In this document: piece after piece, positions 16,795-25,251 of the stretch | Numbering within the stretch: position 1 is the first letter of the stretch | How the letters are laid out: every line of letters begins with the position of its first letter | From: Cyclobacteriaceae bacterium HetDA_MAG_MS6 | Lineage (GTDB): Bacteria > Bacteroidota > Bacteroidia > Cytophagales > Cyclobacteriaceae | Length of the DNA stretch: 33,198 nt | Assembly: GCA_019192485.1 (NCBI GenBank) | Contig: JAHCMJ010000011.1 | Span: forward strand, 1-33,198 | Direction of reading: 5' to 3' | Translations under genes and position numbers: made by a program | Notes under the pieces: generated by a model | What the model saw: only the letters and a program-made list of their open reading frames with translations | The model's database searches: none | What the model was told of the DNA's origin: nothing

Positions 16795-18093
16795 ATGCTG
16801 GGAAGGAGCATTGGGCTTACATTTCTTTTGAAAGCCTTAGGGGCAGCCCTGTCATTTGTTCTCCATGCCATCACGGCAAGACTTATGGAGCCGAACGGCT
16901 ATGGGATTTTCGCATTGATTATTTCTTGGTCAGTAAGTATTTCTCTACTGACGAAAGGGGGCTTTGAGATATCTAGTATAAAGTTTATTTCAATTTTTGA
17001 TCGAGAAAAGGAATCTTCAAAGAAAAGTGGATTCCTTATACTGTCCTACGTTTTTTGTTTTAGTATTCTTTTGATCTTGACGGTCCTCTTGATTATTCTA
17101 AGGTCATTAGATTTAGAAGACTTTCATGGTGGCTTTTATCAATACGCTCCCTTTGTTCTAATACTAGTTGGTCTAATAAGCTTGGAGGAAATTAATTCAG
17201 GTATACTTAGAGGTATAGGTAAACTTTACTATGGAATTATTCCCAATGTTATTCTTTATCCAACCTTTTTTCTTGGGATTGTTCTTTTCAGTAAGCTCAT
17301 TCTTGGCTATTCAGTTGATGTTTATCAAGTTACTTGTTTTCTGCTTTTATCGCATTTTTTTGTGGTCTTAGTTCAATTATGGCCTATGCGATTGGTGATT
17401 ACTTCAAATCCTAAGTTTGAGGTAGAAAATTGGTTTACAACAACATTTCCTCTCTTTATAAGTAATGGTGCTCAAGTCTTGCTTAGAGAGATTGACATTA
17501 TTATTGTTGGTATTGTTCTTGGTCCTTATGAGGCAGGGATCTATGCAGCAGCAGTTAAACTAATCAAGCTTTTACGTTTTGGTTTAAGTGCATCTAATTT
17601 TGTGGTGGCACCAATGTATTCCCAACTGGCCAGCCATAATAACTTTCTCAAGATACAAGAAACGGCTTCAAAAGCGGTCTCATTTTCATTTCTTATTTCA
17701 TTACCTCTAGTTCTAGGCTTATTACTTTTTGGAGAAGTACTTTTATCTTTTTTCGGTAATGAATTTCTGGTGGCAATACCTATTCTTTATATCCTGATTA
17801 TCGGAGAGATATTCAATATACTGTCCGGCCCTAATGGTGTCTTATTGGAAATGACCGGATATCAAAAGAAAATGATGAATATTGAGTTTTTCTCTCTTTT
17901 TCTTAACGCAACTTTGTTGTACTTTATTACACAAGCCGGTAATATTATTGGGGCTGCTATAGCCACTTCTATCTCTATTCTTGTTAGAAATTTAATTGTT
18001 AATTATTCAGTAATAAAACACATGAAAGTGAATCCAACACTTTTCTCCAAAAGTGTACTGTCTATTATCAAGAGGAACGTGAAAAAGGAATGA
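16795..18093 (+). CDS. Oligosaccharide flippase / polysaccharide transporter (Wzx-like)
   Basis: Polytopic membrane protein with N-term AARLMEPNGYG-like ITARLMEPNGYGIFALIISW and REIDIIIVGIVLGPYEAGIYAAAVKLIKL. Confidence 0.88.
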   Translation: MLGRSIGLTFLLKALGAALSFVLHAITARLMEPNGYGIFALIISWSVSISLLTKGGFEISSIKFISIFDREKESSKKSGFLILSYVFCFSILLILTVLLIILRSLDLEDFHGGFYQYAPFVLILVGLISLEEINSGILRGIGKLYYGIIPNVILYPTFFLGIVLFSKLILGYSVDVYQVTCFLLLSHFFVVLVQLWPMRLVITSNPKFEVENWFTTTFPLFISNGAQVLLREIDIIIVGIVLGPYEAGIYAAAVKLIKLLRFGLSASNFVVAPMYSQLASHNNFLKIQETASKAVSFSFLISLPLVLGLLLFGEVLLSFFGNEFLVAIPILYILIIGEIFNILSGPNGVLLEMTGYQKKMMNIEFFSLFLNATLLYFITQAGNIIGAAIATSISILVRNLIVNYSVIKHMKVNPTLFSKSVLSIIKRNVKKE

Positions 18094-18956
18094 TTATAAA
18101 AAACCTAGTATCTGTCATAATTCCTACTTTCAATTCTAAACCTGAATTGTTAACAAAGACAATTCAGAGCGTATTAGACCAAACTTACTCTGAGATAGAG
18201 GTAATAGTTGTTGACGATTACTCAAAGGATCCGTTTTCTGGTGTTGATAAACATCTCAACGAGTCAAACATAACCTGGCTCAAGTCGGATCAAAACAATG
18301 GAGTTGCTAAAGCCAGAAATATTGGGATTGAAAAGAGCAAGGGAGAGTACATAGCCTTCTTAGATTCATATGATTGGTGGGAGCCTACCAAGCTTCAAAA
18401 TCAATTAGATCTTTTGACAAAGAAAGATGTAAGCTATGGCTTGGTTTATAGCTCAACCTGCATTCATTATCCTGACAAAACAATAAGAGCTCATGCAAAA
18501 GTAGAAGGTGAAGTTCATCGTGACTTGATGGTGACTCAACCTTTAACAGGTTCAGCATCATCAGTTTTGTCACGAAAAAGCTGCATAGATGAAGTAGGTA
18601 TGTTCTATGATGAACTTGATATTCCCGAAGACCGGGAATTCTGGTTAAGATTATGTCTTAAATATAAAGTGTTGCGAGATGAATCCTTTAATGTACACTT
18701 ATTAGTTCTTCCTGGCAGCAGAAGTGCCGATCCAAAGAAAAAAGCAATAACCTATTTGAGATTTTTAGAAATGTATGAAGATCAGGTTAGGAAGGAAAAA
18801 CTTTGGAACAAAGCATTGTCTGGATATTACTATGAACTTGCTTTCAAGTACAAAAAGATTGACAAACCGGTTTTGTTCTTAGTCAATTTAATTAGATCAT
18901 TTTTGCTTGATAGAACCTTTTTACTTAAGGATATCAAAAACAAATTGTATCATTAA
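18090..18956 (+). CDS. Glycosyltransferase family 2 (atypical DSYD in place of DSDD)
   Basis: VSVIIPTFNSKPELLTKTIQSVLDQTYSEIEVIVVDDYSKD; NNGVAKARNIGIEKSKGEYIAFLDSYDWWEPTKL. Confidence 0.9.
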   Translation: MIIKNLVSVIIPTFNSKPELLTKTIQSVLDQTYSEIEVIVVDDYSKDPFSGVDKHLNESNITWLKSDQNNGVAKARNIGIEKSKGEYIAFLDSYDWWEPTKLQNQLDLLTKKDVSYGLVYSSTCIHYPDKTIRAHAKVEGEVHRDLMVTQPLTGSASSVLSRKSCIDEVGMFYDELDIPEDREFWLRLCLKYKVLRDESFNVHLLVLPGSRSADPKKKAITYLRFLEMYEDQVRKEKLWNKALSGYYYELAFKYKKIDKPVLFLVNLIRSFLLDRTFLLKDIKNKLYH

Positions 18957-18961
18957 ACATC

Positions 18962-19813
18962 ATGAAATTTTCTCTTGTCGTATGTACTATAGGTAGAAAG
19001 GAGCCTCTTGTCAAACTATTTGAATCGCTAAAAAATCAGACCCTTAAAGATTTTGAAGTCATATTGGTGGATCAAAATGAGCCTGATTTTTTGGACGAAA
19101 TAGTTCAGGAATTTCAAAATAGTTTTGAGTTGAAACATCTTTTTTCTGAAAAAGGATTATCAAGAGCTAGGAACAAAGGACTCGAAAATGCAGTTGGTGA
19201 GATTTTTGCCTTCCCAGATGATGATTGCTGGTACGAACGTGACTTACTCGAACGAATATGGATGTTTTTCGAACGAGAAGGTGATGTTGATGGCGTTACA
19301 TCGCACACAATAGGTGAGGATGGAAAGCAAAGTGTCCAAAGGTTTGATCTTACAGATTCTAAACTTACCATTTATAATGTATGGGAAAAGGCAAATTCTA
19401 CTACTATTTTCGTTAGATCGGGAGGCTTTGATTCCTTTATGTTCGATGAGAAACTGGGAGTAGGTTCTGGCACTAAGTGGGGAGCAGGTGAGGATATTGA
19501 TTTTTTGATTAGGTTAATACGTAATGGAGCGAATCTGAGATTTGATATCAAATTCTATGTTTATCATCCACACGTGGAAGCATACGTCGATCCTGATAAG
19601 TTGCTTTCAAGGAATAAAGCTTACTCCCTTGGTGCCGGTTATGTTATTGGGAAAAATGGCTATCCTCTGTTTTATCCTTTTTATTTGTCTTTTAGATCAC
19701 TAGTTGGCTCTGTGCTTAGTTATTTAATGAGAGATCGATTAAAGTGTAGTATCCGATATATTAGAAGTAAGAGTATACTAGAGGGGTGGAAAGATGCGAG
19801 AAAATTGAAATGA
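18962..19813 (+). CDS. Glycosyltransferase family 2
   Basis: FSLVVCTIGRKEPLVKLFESLKNQTLKDFEVILVDQNEPDFL; GLSRARNKGLENAVGEIFAFPDDDCWY. Confidence 0.9.
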   Translation: MKFSLVVCTIGRKEPLVKLFESLKNQTLKDFEVILVDQNEPDFLDEIVQEFQNSFELKHLFSEKGLSRARNKGLENAVGEIFAFPDDDCWYERDLLERIWMFFEREGDVDGVTSHTIGEDGKQSVQRFDLTDSKLTIYNVWEKANSTTIFVRSGGFDSFMFDEKLGVGSGTKWGAGEDIDFLIRLIRNGANLRFDIKFYVYHPHVEAYVDPDKLLSRNKAYSLGAGYVIGKNGYPLFYPFYLSFRSLVGSVLSYLMRDRLKCSIRYIRSKSILEGWKDARKLK

Positions 19814-21357
19814 AACCTATGCGCGTGAGACTTAAAGAACCTTTCTTTTTGATCTATTTGATAGTTGCATTGCTCTTAATCTTACAGAGTTCTTTAAGTT
19901 CTAGTAATGGGATTTCGCCGGATTCAATGAACTATATCGAAATAGCCAGGAATCACTTTAAAGATCTGGGTTTGGTTAAATCATCCATCGGGTTTAATGA
20001 AGCAAGCTTCCCGAGTGATTATAGATTGGATCATAAGCAGCCAATGTTTTCACAACCGCCCCTTTACCCTTTGATGATTTCATTTTTCATGAAAATAGGG
20101 CTTTCAGGTACTAGTTCTTCCTTGATTATTTCCTGGATTGCTTTGTTATTTACTTTAAGCTTTTGCTGGCTAATTGCTCGGAAATTTTACTCATTAGAAG
20201 CTGCCTTTCTTGTTACTGCTTTATTGCTTAATTACTACCCATTAAGGCTAATTTCGGGCTATGCATGGACAGAAGGGCTTGCCCTTTGCTTGATTTTGGG
20301 AAGTATTTGGTTCTTAGTATCAGAGAAGATTTTCTGTAAATACTTTTTTTCTGGTATGCTCGGTGGGCTTGCATTTAGTGCGCGGTACTCTATGGTCTTT
20401 TTGGTTCTAGTCTTTTTGATTTTCATTTTCACAAAAAAATATCCATTAAAACAGAAGTTAAAGTCCACAATCGTTTGGGGAATCGGTTTTTCTATTCCTT
20501 TTGTACTTGTCTTAGGTAGAAACTTCTACCATAACGCTGCATTGCTTCCCGTTGCTAACCCTTCAGAAGTATCGCTTTTTGAAAACTCAATTACGTATTT
20601 CAAAACACTTTTTTCAAGTTTAATTAGTGGTGATTTTAGTCTTATTCAATTAGCTTTTTTCTTATTATTCATAATCACAGTTGTTTTAGCGGATTTTTTA
20701 AGCAAAGTATCCATTAAAGACAAAATTTTTAAGATATTGATTTCAGGTGATAGAGTTATAATTCCATTAATGATTGTTGTTTACACAATTTTCCTCTTGT
20801 ATCAACGAACGGTTAGGCATTTTGATCCTTTGGATGAACGGTTCATAGTCCTTTCAGGGCTTATGGGATTAATGCTAATTTCAGCTTACCTCACTCTTCA
20901 ACTCAAATCAAAACTTGGTTTTAGGATAGTCTTATTCGGACTTGTTACTTTTTCAATTTCTCAAAATGTTTTAGCAATATCTAGAGCTAGCGAGGACTCA
21001 GAACAATCGGCACGCATAATGTGGATTGATAAGAATACGACTTCCTCTGATCTGATTATTGGAGATAACACAGCAGATATTCCTTACCTACTGAATAGGG
21101 ACTTTTCAGTTTCGTTTTCACCGTATCCTTATACCAATCATGTCTCCAGAAGTGATCTGAACTCAATTGTTTGTAATAACTCAGATCTTTATGAAAATTT
21201 TTACCTGGTAGTTAGAAAAAGGTATTCTTCACAAGTTGATTGGGAAAGGTACTTCGGCTCCTACATTTCTGAAATCATAAGGACATCTGATCATCAGGAT
21301 ATAAGCTTGCTTGCAGAGCTGGAAGACGCGTACATTTTTAAATTGCAATGCTTATGA
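19810..21357 (+). CDS. GT-C fold polytopic glycosyltransferase (GT39/ArnT-like), candidate polyprenyl-P-sugar-dependent transferase
   Basis: ISPDSMNYIEIARN periplasmic-loop acidic motif; QPMFSQPPLYPLMISFFMKI; about 10 predicted TM segments. ORF track start is 19786; MKPMRVRL at 19810 is an alternative. Confidence 0.7.
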   Translation: MKPMRVRLKEPFFLIYLIVALLLILQSSLSSSNGISPDSMNYIEIARNHFKDLGLVKSSIGFNEASFPSDYRLDHKQPMFSQPPLYPLMISFFMKIGLSGTSSSLIISWIALLFTLSFCWLIARKFYSLEAAFLVTALLLNYYPLRLISGYAWTEGLALCLILGSIWFLVSEKIFCKYFFSGMLGGLAFSARYSMVFLVLVFLIFIFTKKYPLKQKLKSTIVWGIGFSIPFVLVLGRNFYHNAALLPVANPSEVSLFENSITYFKTLFSSLISGDFSLIQLAFFLLFIITVVLADFLSKVSIKDKIFKILISGDRVIIPLMIVVYTIFLLYQRTVRHFDPLDERFIVLSGLMGLMLISAYLTLQLKSKLGFRIVLFGLVTFSISQNVLAISRASEDSEQSARIMWIDKNTTSSDLIIGDNTADIPYLLNRDFSVSFSPYPYTNHVSRSDLNSIVCNNSDLYENFYLVVRKRYSSQVDWERYFGSYISEIIRTSDHQDISLLAELEDAYIFKLQCL

Positions 21358-22229
21358 AGGTGGATTGGATACAAGTGATTAAGTTGCTGAGACCTAATCA
21401 TTATGTCAAGAATCTTTTTGTCTTTACACCTATTTTTTTTGGTGGAGAAATCACCAATGTAGAGCTATTGATGAATTCGCTGACAGCTTTTGTCTCTTTT
21501 TCATTGATCGCAAGCTCTATTTATATTTTAAATGATTATAAAGACGTTGAAAGTGATAAGAAGCATCCAGAGAAGGCGAATAGACCACTTGCCTCAAGGG
21601 CAGTTAATCATCGTTTTGCTCTTGTGTTAATGGTCTTGCTGGTTCTAGCAAGTTTCAGTATTGCTTTTTCTATTTCAATAAACTCCTTAGTAATTGTTGG
21701 ATTCTATTTTGTCTTAAATATTGCTTATAGCCTGGGCCTAAAACGTATTGCCATTGTCGATGTTACGATCATTGCATTAGGTTTTATTATGAGGCTATTG
21801 ATAGGAGCCGTAGCTTCCACTATTTCACTGTCATTATGGATAATAATAATGACTTTCTTGCTGGCACTATTTCTTGGATTTGCTAAAAGGAGAGATGATG
21901 TCTTGATTTATTTGAAAACTGGGAAAAAGATGAGAGCCTCCATTGATGGGTATAATTTAGAATTTGTGAGTTCAGTTTTAAATGTACTCTCTGGAGTAAT
22001 CATTGTCTCATATATTCTTTATACGACAAACGCGGAGTTACCATCTTCAGAATATTTGTATGCCACTTCTTTCTTTGTGATCCTTGGAATTCTACGATAT
22101 CTTCAAATTAGCCTGGTTGAGGAGAAAAGTGGTTCTCCTACTTCAGTGCTTCTAAAAGATAATTTTATTAGAATCTGTTTACTTGGCTGGGTCATTCTCT
22201 TTTACTTTATTATTTATATTCAGTTGTGA
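21348..22229 (+). CDS. UbiA-family decaprenyl-phosphate phosphoribosyltransferase-like (DPPR synthase)
   Basis: LLRPNHYVKNLFVFTPIFFGG; SIYILNDYKDVESDKKHPEKANRPLASRAV; FLGFAKRRDDVLI. Confidence 0.9.
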   Translation: MLMKVDWIQVIKLLRPNHYVKNLFVFTPIFFGGEITNVELLMNSLTAFVSFSLIASSIYILNDYKDVESDKKHPEKANRPLASRAVNHRFALVLMVLLVLASFSIAFSISINSLVIVGFYFVLNIAYSLGLKRIAIVDVTIIALGFIMRLLIGAVASTISLSLWIIIMTFLLALFLGFAKRRDDVLIYLKTGKKMRASIDGYNLEFVSSVLNVLSGVIIVSYILYTTNAELPSSEYLYATSFFVILGILRYLQISLVEEKSGSPTSVLLKDNFIRICLLGWVILFYFIIYIQL

Positions 22230-23905
22230 TAATATACCTGGCATTTGCCCTTTTATCTACTCTATTCAATCTTTCATTGCAGTATCTATGGGTAAGTATT
22301 TACAACGGTAGATATGAGCTAGAGTCGGCCATTCTTATCGGTACTTTAGGAGGATTCGTTTTAAAGTACCTGTTAGATAAGTTTTTTGTTTTTAAACGGT
22401 CTGAGAAAAAAGTTGATATTAAAGAGCTTTTTTTCTACGGATTCACTAGTTTCTTTACCACTATCATTTTTTGGGGGGTTGAATGGTTTTTCCACTTTGC
22501 TTATGAAAGCGAGTATTCAATGTATTTGGGGGGGTTCATTGGCCTGTCCATTGGATATATTTTAAAATTCTATTTGGATAAGAATTTTGTGTTTAATGTT
22601 TCTAGTCGCAATCTGAATAGTTGGGGGAATTATCCCAAAATTGATAACAGTAGCATTGAGCCGGTTTCTAAGAGTTCTTTAAAGGATATCATTGGAGATC
22701 ATGTGAAATACATTCCCTACGGGAATGGTAGAAGTTATGGTGATTCTGCCCTATCAAAGAATATCATTAAATCTTCTGAGCTGAATAAGTTCATCGGGTT
22801 TGATCCAGATTCAGGATTACTCGAAGCACAAGCGGGGGTTTTATTATCGGATATCATAAAAATTTTTGTTTCAAAGGGTTGGTTTTTGAAAATTTCGCCA
22901 GGTACCAGTTACATCACTTTAGGGGGTGCTATAGCAGCGGATGTTCACGGGAAAAATCATCATATTGATGGATGCTTTAGTAGTTGTTTGGAATCATTTA
23001 CGTTGATGCTTGCCAATGGCGATGTGAAGGAATGCAGCAGGCTAGAGAATAAGGAGCTATTTTATGCTACTTGTGGAGGTATGGGGCTGACCGGAGTAAT
23101 TATTAATGTTAAGATTTATTTAAAAAAGATAAATTCTAAGTGGATCACGCAAAACTTAGTTTCGTGTAAAAACCTTAAAGAGCTTTTTGCTGCTTTTAAA
23201 ACACATCAAAATGTGACTTACTCAGTCGCTTGGATTGATTGTTTGGCGAAAGGAAGCTCTATTGGAAGAAGCATATTGATGCTGGGTGAATTTGGAGAAG
23301 ATGGAGATTTGAATTACAAGCCAAAAAGGAGATTAAATGTCCCATTCTTCCTACCAAGCTTTTGTTTAAATTATATTACCATCAAAGCATTTAATACCCT
23401 ATACTATTTTATCAAAAGAGGGAAAAAATCTAGCTTCAAAGTAAGCATCGACGATTTTTTTTATCCTCTTGATGCAATTAGAAACTGGAATCGCTTATAT
23501 GGTAAAAACGGATTCCTTCAATATCAATTTATTCTCCCAGAAAAAGTCAGCTATGAGGGTCTCCTTAAAATCTTAACGATCATTGCAAAGAAGAAGAAAG
23601 GTTCTTTTTTGGCAGTACTGAAACTTTATGGAGAAGAAAATGAAAATTATCTCTCATTTCCCATTAAAGGATACAGTCTTGCTTTAGACTTTAAAATTGA
23701 AAGAGGTATTTTCGAGTTGCTTGACCACTTAGATCAAATAGTTGTTGAACTTGGGGGGAGAATCTATCTTGCTAAAGATGCGAGAATGTCTCGTGAAACT
23801 TTCGAGCGGACATATCACAAACTCTCAAATTTTCGGAGAATAAGGCAAGAGATAGACGTATCAAATAAGTTTGAATCATTGCAATCAAAAAGACTAGGAC
23901 TATGA
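22226..23905 (+). CDS. GtrA-like membrane domain fused to DprE1-like FAD-dependent decaprenylphosphoryl-ribose 2-oxidase (GTG start)
   Basis: N-term about 125 aa with FVLKYLLDKFFVF and YILKFYLDKNFVF GtrA-type repeats; then YIPYGNGRSYGDSAL, FLKISPGTSYITLGGAIAADVHGKNHHIDGCFSSCLESFTLMLANGD, LFYATCGGMGLTGVII, LQYQFILPEKVSYEG, SFPIKGYSLALDFKI, RIYLAKDARMS. Confidence 0.92.
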   Translation: MIIYLAFALLSTLFNLSLQYLWVSIYNGRYELESAILIGTLGGFVLKYLLDKFFVFKRSEKKVDIKELFFYGFTSFFTTIIFWGVEWFFHFAYESEYSMYLGGFIGLSIGYILKFYLDKNFVFNVSSRNLNSWGNYPKIDNSSIEPVSKSSLKDIIGDHVKYIPYGNGRSYGDSALSKNIIKSSELNKFIGFDPDSGLLEAQAGVLLSDIIKIFVSKGWFLKISPGTSYITLGGAIAADVHGKNHHIDGCFSSCLESFTLMLANGDVKECSRLENKELFYATCGGMGLTGVIINVKIYLKKINSKWITQNLVSCKNLKELFAAFKTHQNVTYSVAWIDCLAKGSSIGRSILMLGEFGEDGDLNYKPKRRLNVPFFLPSFCLNYITIKAFNTLYYFIKRGKKSSFKVSIDDFFYPLDAIRNWNRLYGKNGFLQYQFILPEKVSYEGLLKILTIIAKKKKGSFLAVLKLYGEENENYLSFPIKGYSLALDFKIERGIFELLDHLDQIVVELGGRIYLAKDARMSRETFERTYHKLSNFRRIRQEIDVSNKFESLQSKRLGL

Positions 23906-24633
23906 GCTATATATTAATACTTGGTGCAAAAAGTGATGTAGCAAAAGCTTTAGCTAAGGAGTATGCTGAATTGGGATATAACCTTTATTTAATGTCCAGA
24001 AAGGTATCGGATTTAGAATTGTTTGCTAATGATTTGAAAATCAGATCAGGGAAAGAAGTCTTACTAAAAGAATTGGACATTTTAAAGTGGGAAAACCATG
24101 CAGAGATTTACAATAATCTAGAGCCTAAGCCTATTGGTTTAATTTCGTTGATCGGATTGCTGGGTGATCAAAAAATAGCAGAAAATGACTTTAATCACGC
24201 GCTAAGAATTATGAATACAAACTTCGTAGCCATAACGAGTTTTTTAGAAATCGCTGCGAATGATATGAAGGAAAAGAAAAATGGGTTTATTGTTGGAGTT
24301 AGCTCAGTAGCAGGTGATCGGGGCAGAGCGAGTAATTATTATTATGGAGCCGCAAAAAGTGGTTTTTCTACATTCCTTTCTGGGTTGCGAAATAGGCTGA
24401 ATCCATTTGGAGTAAAAGTACTTACCGTTAAGCCTGGATTTATGAAAACCAAAATGACAGAGGATTTGGAACTCCCTTCATTTCTAACAATTTCAGCAGA
24501 AAAAGCAGCTCACCTAATAGTGAAGGCTCAAAAGAAAGGTCGAGATGTTGTTTACATTTTTTGGGTATGGCGTTGGATTATGATGTTGATTGGAAACATA
24601 CCCGAATTTCTCTTTAAAAAAATGAAGCTATGA
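23902..24633 (+). CDS. DprE2-like SDR (decaprenylphospho-2-keto-arabinofuranose reductase)
   Basis: YILILGAKSDVAKALAKEYAELGYNLYLMSR; GVSSVAGDRGRASNYYYGAAKSGFSTFLSGLRNRL; VLTVKPGFMKTKMTEDL. Confidence 0.9.
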   Translation: MSYILILGAKSDVAKALAKEYAELGYNLYLMSRKVSDLELFANDLKIRSGKEVLLKELDILKWENHAEIYNNLEPKPIGLISLIGLLGDQKIAENDFNHALRIMNTNFVAITSFLEIAANDMKEKKNGFIVGVSSVAGDRGRASNYYYGAAKSGFSTFLSGLRNRLNPFGVKVLTVKPGFMKTKMTEDLELPSFLTISAEKAAHLIVKAQKKGRDVVYIFWVWRWIMMLIGNIPEFLFKKMKL

Positions 24634-25241
24634 CTTATAAGAGTCAAGGAGACAAAGCAATTGCTTTTTTTGATTTTGATGGAACAATTACTATTAAGGA
24701 CAGTCTATTTGATTTTTTAGTTTATTCTTTTGGTACTTATAAAGTGGTGCTAAGTCTCATCGTATTGAGTCCTATGTTAGGCTTGTATTTACTAAAACTT
24801 GTTTCTAATGAGTATGCGAAAAAAAAATTATTGTCCTACCACTTAAAAGGACGGAAAGTGAGCTCAGTAAGCAGACTTGGAGAAAAATATTCAAAAGACA
24901 GAATAGATACTATTGTTAAGAAAAGTGCTTTGAATCGACTGAATGAACATAAGATTGAGGGGCATAAAGTAGTTGTAGTAAGTGCTTCACTTGAGCTATG
25001 GCTCAAGCCTTGGTGTGATGAACTAAACCTTGAGTTGATTGGAACAAAACTTGAAATTAGAAACGAAAGAATAACCGGACAATTTGATGGGCCTAATTGC
25101 TATGGGGCAGAAAAGAAAAGAAGAATTTTGGAAAAGTATGATCTGGATAATTACCCTGATATATATGCTTATGGGGACAGTAAAGGGGACAGAGAAATGA
25201 GCTCTTTAGCAAACCACTCATTTTACAAATATTTTACTTGA
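24630..25241 (+). CDS. HAD-IB family phosphatase
   Basis: AIAFFDFDGTITIKDSLFDFL (DxDGT); VVVVSASLELWLKPWCDEL; YAYGDSKGDREMSSLANHSFYKYF. Confidence 0.9.
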   Translation: MTYKSQGDKAIAFFDFDGTITIKDSLFDFLVYSFGTYKVVLSLIVLSPMLGLYLLKLVSNEYAKKKLLSYHLKGRKVSSVSRLGEKYSKDRIDTIVKKSALNRLNEHKIEGHKVVVVSASLELWLKPWCDELNLELIGTKLEIRNERITGQFDGPNCYGAEKKRRILEKYDLDNYPDIYAYGDSKGDREMSSLANHSFYKYFT

Positions 25242-25251
25242 TTTATTCTCG

